Source of the DNA: Halorubrum sp. Hd13
GTDB lineage: Archaea; Halobacteriota; Halobacteria; Halobacteriales; Haloferacaceae
Assembly (NCBI RefSeq): GCF_002252755.1
Contig: NZ_NHOY01000020.1
Location: 1 to 57,162 of the forward strand
DNA: 57,162 nucleotides
Reading direction: 5' to 3'
Shown: piece by piece, positions 22,884-31,305 of the stretch
Numbering within the stretch: the stretch's first letter is position 1
How the letters are laid out: the number at the start of each line of letters is the position of its first letter
Program-made: the position numbers and the translations under genes
Notes under the pieces: model-generated
What the model was told of the DNA's origin: nothing
Database searches by the model: none
The model's input: the letters and a program-made list of their open reading frames with translations, nothing else

Positions 22884-24050
22884 ATGATTGAGGTCTTACT
22901 TCTCGTCGGTTTCGTGGTCGCGGCGTTCGTCGGGTACAACATCGGCGGCGCCACGACCGGTCCGGCCTTCGGGCCGGCCGTCGGATCGGGAGTGCTCTCG
23001 AAGTCGGGCGCCGCGGCGCTGATGTCGATCTTCTTCTTCATCGGCGCCGGGACGCTCGGACAGCGCGTCGTGACGACGCTCGGGGAGGACCTCGTCACCG
23101 GCGGGAACGTGTTCACGCTGGAAACGAGCATCGTGGTCCTCTTCTTCATCGGCGGCGCGCTGTTCGTCGGGAACTTCGCCGGCGTCCCCGCGTCGACGTC
23201 GATGACGGCCGTCGGGGCGATCGCGGGTCTCGGGCTCGCGACGGGCACCCTCGACCGGGCGGTGATGGGCGAGATCGCCATCTGGTGGATCGTCGCGCCC
23301 ATCATCGGCTTCTGGGTGTCGGGCGTCGTGGGGCGCTACTTCTACCCGGCCATCGACAACTGGGTGGCGATAGACAGCACCGAGGGGGCGCTGTTCGAGT
23401 TCGACCGCTCCGGGCTGGTCCCGAAGCCGGTGGCGGGCCCGAACACGACCCGGCGCGAGCTCTTCGGCGGATTCGTCGTCATCGCCATCGGCTGTCTGAT
23501 GGCGTTCTCGTCGGGCACCTCGAACATCGCGAACGCGATCGCGCCCCTCGTCGCGCTCGACAACGTCGAGATGACGCCGATGATCCTGCTCGGGAGCGCC
23601 GCCGTCGCGGTCGGCGCGTTCACGATCGCCCGGCGGACGCTCGACACGCTCGGCAACGACATCACCGACCTCCCGCTGACCGCGGCGATCGTCGTCGCCT
23701 GCGTCTCCTCCGGGATCGTCATCAGCCTCTCGGCGGTCGGGATCCCGGCGTCGTTCGTCATCATCGCGACGATGTCGATCGTCGGGCTCGGCTGGGGGCG
23801 CGCGACCCGGACCGTCACGGTGCGGCAGGGGATCAGCGGCGAGAAGGAGCCGAAGGTGTCCGTCGGCGCGCTGAAGGCGGACGGGACGGGCAAGATCGGC
23901 GAGGGCGACCCGACCGACATCCCCTCGGCGTCGGACCTGTTCAACCCGAGCACGAGCGCGCGCGTCGTCCTGATGCAGAACGTCGTTCCGATCCTCTCGA
24001 CCGTCGGCGCGCTCGTCACGTTCACGATCCTGTTCCGCTTCGTCTGGTAG
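22884..24050 (+). CDS. Inorganic phosphate permease (PiT family)
   Basis: Polytopic membrane transporter of the PiT/PHO4 family, 388 residues with about ten hydrophobic segments; low-affinity cation-coupled phosphate uptake. Family signatures occur in both halves. The N-terminal half has GYNIGGATTGPAFGPAVGSG (18-37) and VGNFAGVPASTSMTAVGAIA (about 93-112). The C-terminal half has FSSGTSNIANAIAPLVAL and the second PASFVII-type repeat. The ATG at 22884 is chosen over a GTG 21 bases upstream because the hydrophobic first helix begins directly and the TATA box spacing fits. Monocistronic, beginning right after the tRNA-Gly tail array. Confidence 0.9.
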   Translation: MIEVLLLVGFVVAAFVGYNIGGATTGPAFGPAVGSGVLSKSGAAALMSIFFFIGAGTLGQRVVTTLGEDLVTGGNVFTLETSIVVLFFIGGALFVGNFAGVPASTSMTAVGAIAGLGLATGTLDRAVMGEIAIWWIVAPIIGFWVSGVVGRYFYPAIDNWVAIDSTEGALFEFDRSGLVPKPVAGPNTTRRELFGGFVVIAIGCLMAFSSGTSNIANAIAPLVALDNVEMTPMILLGSAAVAVGAFTIARRTLDTLGNDITDLPLTAAIVVACVSSGIVISLSAVGIPASFVIIATMSIVGLGWGRATRTVTVRQGISGEKEPKVSVGALKADGTGKIGEGDPTDIPSASDLFNPSTSARVVLMQNVVPILSTVGALVTFTILFRFVW

Positions 24051-24080
24051 GGCTCGACCGCTCTTCCCGCGCCGACCCGG

Positions 24081-24770
24081 CTACCGTCCGAACCGCCGCT
24101 GTCGGTCCTGGAAGTCGAGGACCGCGCGCAGGTAGTCGCGGCGCCTGAAGTCGCGCCAGTTCACGTCCGTGAAGTAGAGCTCGGCGTACACCGACTGCCA
24201 GATCGCGAAGTCGGAGAGCCGCTCCGCGCCCGTCTTGATAACGAGGTCCGGCTCCTCCGGGAACACGAGCCGGTCGGCGACGTCGTCCGCGTCGATCGAC
24301 GCCGGATCGAGCTCGCCGACGTCGACGTCGCTCGCGAGTTCGCGGACCGCGGCCGCGAACTCGGCCTTTCCGCCGAGTCCGACGGTGATTCTGATGGGGG
24401 CGTCGTCGCCGTCTGCGCTACCCGCCTCGCCGTCCGCGCCACCCGCCGCGCCGTCCGCGCCACTCGCCTCGCCGCCTGCGCTCTGCTCCCCGTCGGCGTC
24501 GTCCGGCCCGCGAACGACGAACGGGGCGGGCGCGTCGAGCCGCCGGAGCTCTCTCGCGAGCGTCGGGACCACTGACTCGTCGAGCACCGAGACCGAGACG
24601 GTGACGCGCCGGGCGCCGTACTCCAGCGCCCACCCGAGCGCCTCGGAGAGGGTGTCGAACGCGCCGTCGGCGAGGAGGTCCCGCTCCGTGATGACGATCG
24701 CGACGTGCTCGGGGGGGTCCCCGTCGTGGAGTCGGTGGCGGACGGCGAGATACGCGTCGTACAGGCCCAC
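24081..24770 (-). CDS. Degenerate cis-prenyltransferase (UppS-like, NgBR-type)
   Basis: A 229-residue homologue of undecaprenyl diphosphate synthase. The C-terminal half is well conserved: PDLVIKTGAERLSDF (174-188), WQSVYAELYFTDVNWRDF (191-208) and the final RRFG (225-228). At the position of the catalytic MDGNGRWA loop the sequence is HVAIVITERDLL (22-33), so the essential Asp and the substrate loop are missing. Residues 90-124 are a Gly/Ala/Asp/Glu-rich insert. Lack of the active motif with retention of the Arg-x-Gly end is the pattern of eukaryotic NgBR/Nus1, the non-catalytic partner of cis-prenyltransferase. It may serve a true UppS encoded elsewhere. Confidence 0.8.
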   Translation of the reverse strand: MGLYDAYLAVRHRLHDGDPPEHVAIVITERDLLADGAFDTLSEALGWALEYGARRVTVSVSVLDESVVPTLARELRRLDAPAPFVVRGPDDADGEQSAGGEASGADGAAGGADGEAGSADGDDAPIRITVGLGGKAEFAAAVRELASDVDVGELDPASIDADDVADRLVFPEEPDLVIKTGAERLSDFAIWQSVYAELYFTDVNWRDFRRRDYLRAVLDFQDRQRRFGR

Positions 24771-24852
24771 GTGAGACGCTTCCGTCGCGAGAATTTAAAA
24801 TCCCACGTCCGCCGACGAGGGGTTTAATTCGGCGTCGGCCCTATCTGCGTCG

Positions 24853-25437
24853 ATGGCAGACAGCTACCGCGGGGTGTTCGGCGCGATCCCCTACGCGATC
24901 CGGCACACCGAGTCGTGGACCATGCGCGTCTACGGGGTGGTCGGCGCGCTCACAGCCGGGCTGATCGCGACAGTCGTCACCCTCGCGCTCGTCGTCTGGA
25001 TGGCGGAGACTGCCGACGTGCAGAGCGGAACGTTCCTGTTCTCGCGGTCGCTGTACGTGATCGCCGGCTTTGCCGCGGTCGCGCCGCTGCTGGCGCCGCT
25101 GCTGTTCGTCGCGCGTCGCCACCGCCGCGGCGACCCCGTGCGGTCGGGATACGACCGGAAGATGGCGTACGGCGGCTTCCTGTTCCTCCTGTCGCTGTAC
25201 GTCGGCATGGTGATCTCCGCGCCGGCGGCGCTGCGAGACCCGACCGAGTCCGCGGTCGTGAACGCCCTCTACGCGCTCCCGCGGCTCGCCGGCTTCGTCC
25301 CCCCGGCCGCCGCCGCGGTCACCGTGTTCGCGATCCACTACCGGCTCCGTGTCACCGGCGACGGCGCGATCGACAACGCGGACAGCGCGGGCGAATCCCC
25401 GACTTCGGCGGACGACCCACCGGTCGACGACGACTGA
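24853..25437 (+). CDS. Four-helix membrane protein (DUF8056-type)
   Basis: A 194-residue membrane protein with four hydrophobic segments, at roughly residues 24-52, 62-86, 99-119 and 132-158, plus an acidic tail. It is conserved in haloarchaea as I recall; function unknown. The gene is divergent from the cis-prenyltransferase homologue, with an 82-base gap holding AT-rich boxes in both directions (TTTAAAAT near 24794-24801 and GGTTTAAT near 24820-24827). Control may therefore be shared, and a link to prenyl-lipid metabolism is possible. No transporter or enzyme motif was found. Confidence 0.68.
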   Translation: MADSYRGVFGAIPYAIRHTESWTMRVYGVVGALTAGLIATVVTLALVVWMAETADVQSGTFLFSRSLYVIAGFAAVAPLLAPLLFVARRHRRGDPVRSGYDRKMAYGGFLFLLSLYVGMVISAPAALRDPTESAVVNALYALPRLAGFVPPAAAAVTVFAIHYRLRVTGDGAIDNADSAGESPTSADDPPVDDD

Positions 25438-25482
25438 CGCGGCTCGAAACCCCGAAAAGGGTCGGCCACCTACCACGGAGCA

Positions 25483-26013
25483 ATGACCGACGAGCCGGAG
25501 CGCACCGACGCGGATGGGCCGGACGACGCCGACGGGACGGAGCCGACGGACGGCAAGGAGAGCACGTTCCTCGTCACGCACGTCGAGAGCGGCTCGGCGG
25601 TGCTGAAAGACGTCCACGACGGACAGGTACACACGCTGAGCTCGAACCCCGGACTCGAGGCCGACGATGCGGTCGAGGCCACCGTCGCGCCCGATCCGCC
25701 GATGGAGGTCACGTATCGGGTGATCGACGTCGCGGAGCGCCGACGCCTTTCGATCGAGGAGAGCGAGGAGCCGCCCACCGTCCACGAGCGCGAGCTCGCG
25801 GCGGAGACGCCGACGGGAGAGCTCGCCCGTGAGCCGCGCGCGGGCGAGGGCGAGGTCCACGTGTTGACGCCGCCCGAGTCGGACACCGAGAGCGCGGTCG
25901 CCGACGTGATCGAGGACCGCGAGGCGACGCTCTCCCGCGCCGCCCGGCTCGGCGTGAACCGCGTCGAGATCCGGTCGGAGCCGGGCGTGGTCAGCGTGCG
26001 CTACATGCCCTGA
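25483..26013 (+). CDS. DUF5812 family protein
   Basis: A 176-residue acidic soluble haloarchaeal protein, DUF5812 by recollection. After a disordered acidic N-terminus (1-25) comes a small beta domain, TFLVTHVESGSAVLKDVHDG and EATVAPDPPMEVTYRVIDV, reminiscent of an OB-like barrel. The C-terminal part AATLSRAARLGVNRVEIRSEPGVVSVRYMP is a helix plus strands. No catalytic motif is present. It follows the membrane protein by 45 bases on the same strand, so the two may be co-transcribed. The following minus-strand gene ends one base away (convergent). Function unknown. Confidence 0.74.
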   Translation: MTDEPERTDADGPDDADGTEPTDGKESTFLVTHVESGSAVLKDVHDGQVHTLSSNPGLEADDAVEATVAPDPPMEVTYRVIDVAERRRLSIEESEEPPTVHERELAAETPTGELAREPRAGEGEVHVLTPPESDTESAVADVIEDREATLSRAARLGVNRVEIRSEPGVVSVRYMP

Positions 26014-26014
26014 C

Positions 26015-26365
26015 TCAGTCGACTCCGGCGGCCGGGTCCGACGGACCGGCGGCGCTCTGCACCCGCCAGCCGCCGTCGACGTCGCCGGTACGCGCCTCGT
26101 AGTCGACGGTCGTCTCGGCCGTCACGGCCGCCGCGTCGACCGGGTCGCCGTCGACCTCGATCCGCTCCACGCGGAACGGCACGTCGAGGCTGTCTCCGCA
26201 GCACCCGACGTCGACGAACTCCTCGCGGACGTCGCCGACCGCGACATCGTCCATGACCCGCGCGAAGTACGACCGGTAGCGGTCCGTCTCGATCTGGTCG
26301 CGGCCCCAGTCGCTGAGCCCCTCGGGATACGAGAGGACGACGCGGGCCGCTTCGGGTGTACTCAT
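26015..26365 (-). CDS. Small conserved haloarchaeal protein
   Basis: A 116-residue soluble protein of unknown function. ATG at 26365 is preferred over a GTG 15 bases upstream. The sequence has a helical N-terminal half (EGLSDWGRDQIETDRYRSYFARVMDD). A central VGCCGDSLDVPFRVERIEVDG contains two adjacent cysteines, and an acidic tail follows. Those cysteines could bind metal but have no partners. It is convergent with the DUF5812 gene, with one base between stops. The 26366-26500 gap holds its promoter and that of secF, divergent. No family could be named. Confidence 0.62.
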   Translation of the reverse strand: MSTPEAARVVLSYPEGLSDWGRDQIETDRYRSYFARVMDDVAVGDVREEFVDVGCCGDSLDVPFRVERIEVDGDPVDAAAVTAETTVDYEARTGDVDGGWRVQSAAGPSDPAAGVD

Positions 26366-26465
26366 AGGTGATGGTAACACGCCGTTCGGTTAGTTTGTTT
26401 CGGCGATCCGCGCCGCGCTCGCCCGAGCGGGACCGACCGAACGCGCCGGCTCGCGGCCGAGTGAG

Positions 26466-26476
26466 AAGGCTTATTC
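26466..26476 (+). promoter_or_regulatory. TATA box of secF-secD
   Basis: GGCTTATTC (26467-26475) is about 30 bases before the secF ATG at 26501, consistent with a near-leaderless transcript. Confidence 0.55.
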
Positions 26477-26500
26477 GCGCCCGCGCAGGAACCGGTATTT

Positions 26501-27382
26501 ATGGTAGCGATCGAGGCACCGGAGGTCAACTACACCGAGTACTCGAACCGGCAGCTCGTGGCGATCCCGCTCGCCGTCCTCGTTCTCGCGCTCGCGATCA
26601 TCTTGGGATGGTATCTCGTCACGGGAGCGCCGGCGAACCTGGGACTGGCGTTCACGGGCGGCGTCGAGCTCCGGATCGCCGACGACGGTGGTAACGTCGA
26701 GGAACGCATCGAAACAGAGTTCGACAGACGGCCCGACTCGATCCGGTCGATCCCCGCCGACGACGTGTACGTCGTCACCTTCCGCGCGGCCGACGAGGAC
26801 CCCGAGGGACTGGCAGAGGAGCTCGCGCAACAGGCGGACGACGCGGGGCTCGCCACGACCGCGGTCGACCAGGTGTCGCCGAGCTTCGCCAGCGACACGG
26901 CCCGGACCGCGGTGTTCGGGGTCGCGCTGGCGTTCCTCGGGATGAGCGTGCTCGTGTTCGCACTGTTCCGGACGTTCATCCCCTCGCTCGCGGTGGTCGC
27001 CTCGGCGTTCTCCGACCTGGTCATCCCGGTCGCGGTGATGAACCTGCTCGGGATCCAGATGACGCTCGGGACGATCGCGGCGCTCCTGATGATCATCGGG
27101 TACAGCGTCGACTCCGACATCCTGTTGAACAACTCCGTGTTACGCCGGACGGGCGACTTCTACGAGTCGGTGAGCCGCGCGATGCGGACCGGTGTCACGA
27201 TGACGCTCACGTCGATGGCCGCGATGATCGTGATGGCGATCGTCGCGACCCTCTTCGGCGTCGACCTGCTGCGTAACATCGGGATCATCCTCGCGGTCGG
27301 CCTCTGTGCCGACCTGATGAACACGTACCTGCTGAACGTCTCGCTGCTCCGCTGGTACAAGTTCGAGGGGGTGAAGCGCTGA
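26501..27382 (+). CDS. secF: Protein-export membrane protein SecF
   Basis: SecF, 293 residues, six transmembrane segments with one large external loop between helices 1 and 2 (about residues 45-140). Together with SecD it uses the ion gradient to help translocated proteins leave the Sec channel. The first helix is followed by the FTGGVELRI stretch (a family signature near 50-58), and the membrane domain has FGVALAFLGMSVLVFALFRT and the GYSVDSDILLNNSVLRR motif that carries the conserved Asp. Its TGA shares one base with the secD ATG (TGATG), so the two are coupled. The secF-before-secD order is the archaeal one. Confidence 0.95.
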   Translation: MVAIEAPEVNYTEYSNRQLVAIPLAVLVLALAIILGWYLVTGAPANLGLAFTGGVELRIADDGGNVEERIETEFDRRPDSIRSIPADDVYVVTFRAADEDPEGLAEELAQQADDAGLATTAVDQVSPSFASDTARTAVFGVALAFLGMSVLVFALFRTFIPSLAVVASAFSDLVIPVAVMNLLGIQMTLGTIAALLMIIGYSVDSDILLNNSVLRRTGDFYESVSRAMRTGVTMTLTSMAAMIVMAIVATLFGVDLLRNIGIILAVGLCADLMNTYLLNVSLLRWYKFEGVKR

Positions 27383-28983
27383 TGTTGGAACCGATCAAGA
27401 ACAACTGGCGCATCCTGCTGCTCGTCGTCGTCGTGGTCGGCGCGTCGGTCGCGCTGTTCGCCCCGCAGTTCGCCCCGGAGACCGCGCCGGGCGAGAACCA
27501 GAGCGAGGCGAGCCAGGGAATCACGAACCTCCAGTACGGGCTGGACCTGGAGGGCGGCACCCGCGTCCGGGCCCCCCTGAAGGGGTACACCGCCACCGGC
27601 GTCGACTTCGCCGGCGACAATCCCCCGGCGGTCGAACGGGCCGTCGCCGACGAGCTCGACGGGGTGCAGCTCCGCGACGTCGGATCGAGCTTCGGCGAGG
27701 ACGAGCAGGCCGTCGAGGTCACCGACCCGTCCGTGAGCGAGGAGGAGTTCCGCGCGGCGATGGACGCCTCGGGCTACTCCTACGAGAGCATCCGCCCCGG
27801 CGTAACCGCAGAGACCCGCGACCTCACCCAGAGCATCATCGAGGGCAAGATCAACGAGGCGGGGCTCTCGGGCGGGAGCGTCCAGCAGGTCCAGTCGCTC
27901 ACCGGCGAGTACTTCATGCTCGTCGAGGTGCCTGGCGAAGGCCGGAGCGACGTCGTCTCGCTGCTGCAGGAGCGGGGGACGGTCCAGATCGACATCGCGT
28001 ATCCGAGCGATAACGGCACCGCCGTCGATGAAGCGGTGCTCACGCAGGAGGACTTCGAGAACATCGGGACGGCGTCGCAGCGGGACCGCGGCACGGGATC
28101 GTACGTCCCCGTGACGGTCAGGAACACCGCCTCCGACGGCCAGCCGTCGCCCGCGGAGCAGTTCCAGCAGGCCGTCGCCGACCGCGGCTTCGCCTCGGCG
28201 TACCAGTCCCAGGCGGACCGCTGCGAGTACAACCCCGAGACGGGCGAACTGGGGAACTCCAACCCCTGCCTCCTGCTCACGGTCGACGGCGAAGTCGTCA
28301 ACTCCTTCGGGATGGACCCGGGGCTCGCCGACAGCATGGCGAGCGGCTCGTGGGCCGACACCCCGAACTTCGAGCTGACCACGCCCGAATTCACGACGGC
28401 GCAGGAGATATCGGTCAACCTGCGCGCCGGCGCGCTGCCGGCCGAGCTCGACATCAGCGGGGAGGGGACCTCCAGCACCATCTCGGCCGCGCAGGGGGAG
28501 AACTACAAGAACTACTCGCTGGTGACGGGGATCCTCGCGGTGTTCGCGGTCGCGGGGATGGTGTTCCTGCGCTACCGCGAGCCCGCGGTGGCGCTGCCGA
28601 TGATCGTCACGGCGCTCGCGGAGGTGTACGCCCTGCTCGGCTTCGCCGCGCTCGTGAGCTATCCGATAGAGCTGGCGGTCATCGCCGGCTTCATCGCGGT
28701 CGTCGGGACAGGCGTCGACGACTTGGTGATCATCGCCGACGAGGTGATGAGCGAGGGCGAGGTGAACTCACGAAAGGTGTTCAACTCCCGGTTCCGTCGG
28801 GCCTTCTGGGTCATCGGCGCCGCCGCCGCGACGACGATCGTCGCGATGTCGCCGCTGATGGTGCTCTCGCTCGGAGACCTCTCCGGGTTCGCGATCTTCA
28901 CCATCCTCGGCGTCCTGATCGGCGTCCTGATCACCCGACCCGCCTACGGCGACATCCTCCGTCGCCTGCTGACGATCCGGTGA
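27382..28983 (+). CDS. secD: Protein-export membrane protein SecD
   Basis: SecD, 533 residues, with one N-terminal helix (8-28), a large external region (about 30-380) with P1-type folds, and five C-terminal helices. YGLDLEGGTRVRAPL near residues 53-67 is the family signature for the first beta-strand. LRAGALPAEL before the membrane domain and GFIAVVGTGVDDLVIIADEV within it match the conserved SecD motifs, the latter carrying the Asp-Asp needed for proton or sodium use. Translationally coupled to secF. No SecG or YajC partner is near, as expected in archaea. Confidence 0.96.
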   Translation: MLEPIKNNWRILLLVVVVVGASVALFAPQFAPETAPGENQSEASQGITNLQYGLDLEGGTRVRAPLKGYTATGVDFAGDNPPAVERAVADELDGVQLRDVGSSFGEDEQAVEVTDPSVSEEEFRAAMDASGYSYESIRPGVTAETRDLTQSIIEGKINEAGLSGGSVQQVQSLTGEYFMLVEVPGEGRSDVVSLLQERGTVQIDIAYPSDNGTAVDEAVLTQEDFENIGTASQRDRGTGSYVPVTVRNTASDGQPSPAEQFQQAVADRGFASAYQSQADRCEYNPETGELGNSNPCLLLTVDGEVVNSFGMDPGLADSMASGSWADTPNFELTTPEFTTAQEISVNLRAGALPAELDISGEGTSSTISAAQGENYKNYSLVTGILAVFAVAGMVFLRYREPAVALPMIVTALAEVYALLGFAALVSYPIELAVIAGFIAVVGTGVDDLVIIADEVMSEGEVNSRKVFNSRFRRAFWVIGAAAATTIVAMSPLMVLSLGDLSGFAIFTILGVLIGVLITRPAYGDILRRLLTIR

Positions 28984-29110
28984 GACGACGCGGCGGCGAT
29001 CCGATCCCCCCGTCTCGCCGCCTCGCGACCGCCTTTCCGCCGCGCCGTTCGGTCTTTCGTGTGGAGTGAAAAGCCAACAAATTCTTAATTTAGAGTCCTC
29101 TAAACCGTCC

Positions 29111-29179
29111 ATGACGACCGGCGGCCGCCTCGAGGCGGAGAGCTCGACCGACGAGCGTCGAGGGGACGGAACCGAATGA
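29111..29179 (+). CDS. Possible 22-residue leader ORF before GDT1 gene
   Basis: ATG at 29111 encodes a 22-residue peptide (beginning Met-Thr-Thr-Gly-Gly-Arg), whose TGA overlaps the ATG of the next gene as ATGA. An AT-rich box CTTAATTTA (29086-29094) lies at promoter distance from this ATG, so a leaderless transcript would start here and the exchanger would be read by coupling. The peptide is acidic with no family. Confidence 0.4.
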   Translation: MTTGGRLEAESSTDERRGDGTE

Positions 29180-29928
29180 CCTACACCGAGATACTGATCG
29201 TCGCGTTCGCGGCCCAGATCGCCGTGCTCCCCGGCGAGAAGGTCCAGTTCATGATAGCCGCGCTGTCGACGCGGTACGACCCGAAGGTCGTCGTCGCGGC
29301 CGCCGCGTCGGCGTTCGCCGGGTGGACCGCGGTCGAGATCGCCTTCGGGCAGGCGCTGCAGTCGGCGCTGCCGGGAGTCGTCCTCGACGCCGTGACCGCC
29401 TCCCTGTTCTTCGCGTTCGCGTACCTCCTGTACCGGTCGATGCCGGAGCGCGACGCCGGACGGGTCGCGTCCAGCGACGGCGGCACGGAGCCACTGACCG
29501 CCGGCGCCGAGACGCCGGACCCCCCGGCGGTCGACGCCGACTACGCCGACCTCGACTCGGTCTCGCTTCCCGGTCCGCTCGACCGGTACGGGGGGTCGTT
29601 CGGCGGCTTCCTCCCGATATTCGCCCTCATGGCCACCGGCGAGTTCGGCGACAAGACGCAGTTGGTCACGATCGGGCTGGCGGTGCAGTACGGGGCGACC
29701 TCCGCGATATGGGTCGGCGAGATGCTCGCGATCGTTCCGATCAGCCTCGCCAACGCGTACTTCTTCCACACGTTCGCCCACCGCTTCGACGTGCGGCGCG
29801 CGCACATCGCCTCCGCGGCGCTGTTCGCCTTCTTCGGGGCCGACACGGTCCTCTCGATCGTCGCGAACGTCTCCGTATGGGAGACGTTCATCGGCGCCGT
29901 GAGCGGGGCGGCTTCGGCGCTCGTTTAA
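29176..29928 (+). CDS. TMEM165/GDT1 (UPF0016) family cation exchanger
   Basis: A 250-residue membrane protein in two halves of three helices each, joined by an acidic hydrophilic loop (about 92-135). The second half has the canonical motif EFGDKT at 156-161. In the first half the equivalent position reads VLPGEKVQF (17-25), which departs from Glu-x-Gly-Asp-Lys. GDT1 proteins exchange Ca2+ or Mn2+ against protons, so the altered first motif may change ion choice. The ATG overlaps the stop of a short upstream ORF. A run of T/A after the gene (TTTAATCG) precedes the convergent rnhB. Confidence 0.85.
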   Translation: MTYTEILIVAFAAQIAVLPGEKVQFMIAALSTRYDPKVVVAAAASAFAGWTAVEIAFGQALQSALPGVVLDAVTASLFFAFAYLLYRSMPERDAGRVASSDGGTEPLTAGAETPDPPAVDADYADLDSVSLPGPLDRYGGSFGGFLPIFALMATGEFGDKTQLVTIGLAVQYGATSAIWVGEMLAIVPISLANAYFFHTFAHRFDVRRAHIASAALFAFFGADTVLSIVANVSVWETFIGAVSGAASALV

Positions 29929-29947
29929 TCGTCGTCCAGGAAGTCGT

Positions 29948-30715
29948 CTAGAACTCGTCGAGCCCCGACTGCTCTGCGGCCGCCAACACGTCGTCGCAGG
30001 TCGCCCACGACCGACGGGCGCAGTCCGGGACGTCGCCGGTGTCGGCGACGTACGCCCGCAGGAACGACCGCGTCGTCGGGTCGCTCGGGTAGCCGCTCCC
30101 GACGCCGTCGTACGTCGGGTACCGGTCGTCGATCGCGGCCATCCGGGCGTCGCGGGCCACCTTGGCGACCACGCTCGCCGCGCCGACGACCGGGTCGTCC
30201 TCGTCGGCGCCGTGGAAGGCCTCGACGTCGACCGGAGGGAGGGCGGCGCGTTCGCCGACCGCGGGGTCGTCGATCCCTCTCCCGTCGGCCGCGGAGCCGT
30301 CGCCGCCGGGGTCGTCACCTCTCTCGACGAACTCGCCGAGCCGACGCGCGAACCGCGCCTCGCTGGTGTCGCCCGCGTCGGCGACGACGCGGACCGGTTC
30401 CGCCGGACGTTCCCCGCCGGCGACGCCCTCGATCTCGCCCAGCGCGGCCCGCACCGCCCGCGCCTGCCCGCGGACCGTGAGCGTGTTCATGTCGGTGTCG
30501 GGCCGGTCGATCTCCGCGGGCTCCACGAACGCGACCCCGACCGCGACGCGGTCGCTTCCGCGCATCGTCTCGGCCATCGCCTCGCGTCGCTCGGGGGAGA
30601 GCCGCTTCGAGTCGTCGACGTCGGCCGGGAGGCTCGCCGGGTCGGCGAACACGGCCGCCGAGACCATCGGTCCGAGCACGGGCCCCTTGCCGGCCTCGTC
30701 GACGCCGAGGTACAC
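29948..30715 (-). CDS. rnhB: Ribonuclease HII
   Basis: RNase HII, 255 residues, cleaves RNA in RNA-DNA hybrids and single embedded ribonucleotides. Active-site acids Asp6-Glu7 are in MYLGVDEAGKGPVLGP (1-16), with a third Asp in RVVADAGDTSE and a fourth in EAFHGADEDDPVVGAASVVA (the conserved stretch before KVARD). An acidic insert (about 137-165) is haloarchaeal. It is convergent with the GDT1 gene. The TATA-like CGTATTTACCG on the minus strand (30740-30750) is about 30 bases upstream. Confidence 0.95.
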   Translation of the reverse strand: MYLGVDEAGKGPVLGPMVSAAVFADPASLPADVDDSKRLSPERREAMAETMRGSDRVAVGVAFVEPAEIDRPDTDMNTLTVRGQARAVRAALGEIEGVAGGERPAEPVRVVADAGDTSEARFARRLGEFVERGDDPGGDGSAADGRGIDDPAVGERAALPPVDVEAFHGADEDDPVVGAASVVAKVARDARMAAIDDRYPTYDGVGSGYPSDPTTRSFLRAYVADTGDVPDCARRSWATCDDVLAAAEQSGLDEF

Positions 30716-30765
30716 GCGTCGCTCGTCGTCGTCGAACGGTAAATACGTTCAGAAAGCGAACGGGC

Positions 30766-31137
30766 TCAGTCGATGAGGACCGCGTTGACCTGCCCGGTCT
30801 GGCCGGGACGCGAGGTGACGCGGGCGCGGCCGGCGGACGTGTCGATGACGGCGCCCTTGGTGACGATGTTCCGTCGGGCGTAGTTGACGTTCGAGGGGTT
30901 GTCGACGACGTTCTCGATCTCGGCCTCGCTGACCTCGCCGCCGTCGGCGACCTGCGCGACGTTCGTCGAGAGCGCGCGGACCTTCCGCTCCGTGCCGCGG
31001 GAGTCGATGTACTGGACCCGCGTCTCGCCGACGGTGGTCTCGGCGGGCTCTCGGCCGAGCTGGTGGCGCTTCTTGTTCGAGGCGTGCTTGAGTCGGCCGC
31101 CCGTCCGCTTGCGCGTGGAGCGTCCCTGGTCTTTCAT
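30766..31137 (-). CDS. rps8e: 30S ribosomal protein S8e
   Basis: Ribosomal protein S8e, 123 residues, archaeal/eukaryotic-specific. The opening MKDQGRSTRKRTGGRLKHASNKKR matches the family and is unusually basic for this proteome, as expected for rRNA binding. The C-terminus ends with the family RVTSRPGQTGQVNAVLI-type strand. It is 50 bases upstream of rnhB on the same strand, with an AT-containing box between that could be a separate rnhB promoter. An AAGTATTC box about 25-30 bases upstream of the ATG is its own promoter. No operon partner on the other side. Confidence 0.96.
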   Translation of the reverse strand: MKDQGRSTRKRTGGRLKHASNKKRHQLGREPAETTVGETRVQYIDSRGTERKVRALSTNVAQVADGGEVSEAEIENVVDNPSNVNYARRNIVTKGAVIDTSAGRARVTSRPGQTGQVNAVLID

Positions 31138-31305
31138 ACAGGTACGAACAGCCAGCGAATACTTGAACCGTTCGACTCGACTCGGTCCCGAGGCGGCGCG
31201 TGACGGGTCGGACGGGACGCGACGGCCCCGCGCACGGATTCGCCGGGAGCGCCGAACGCGGCCGCGGGGACCGGCACGCGAGTCAGCGCGAACCGGCGAG
31301 CGGGG

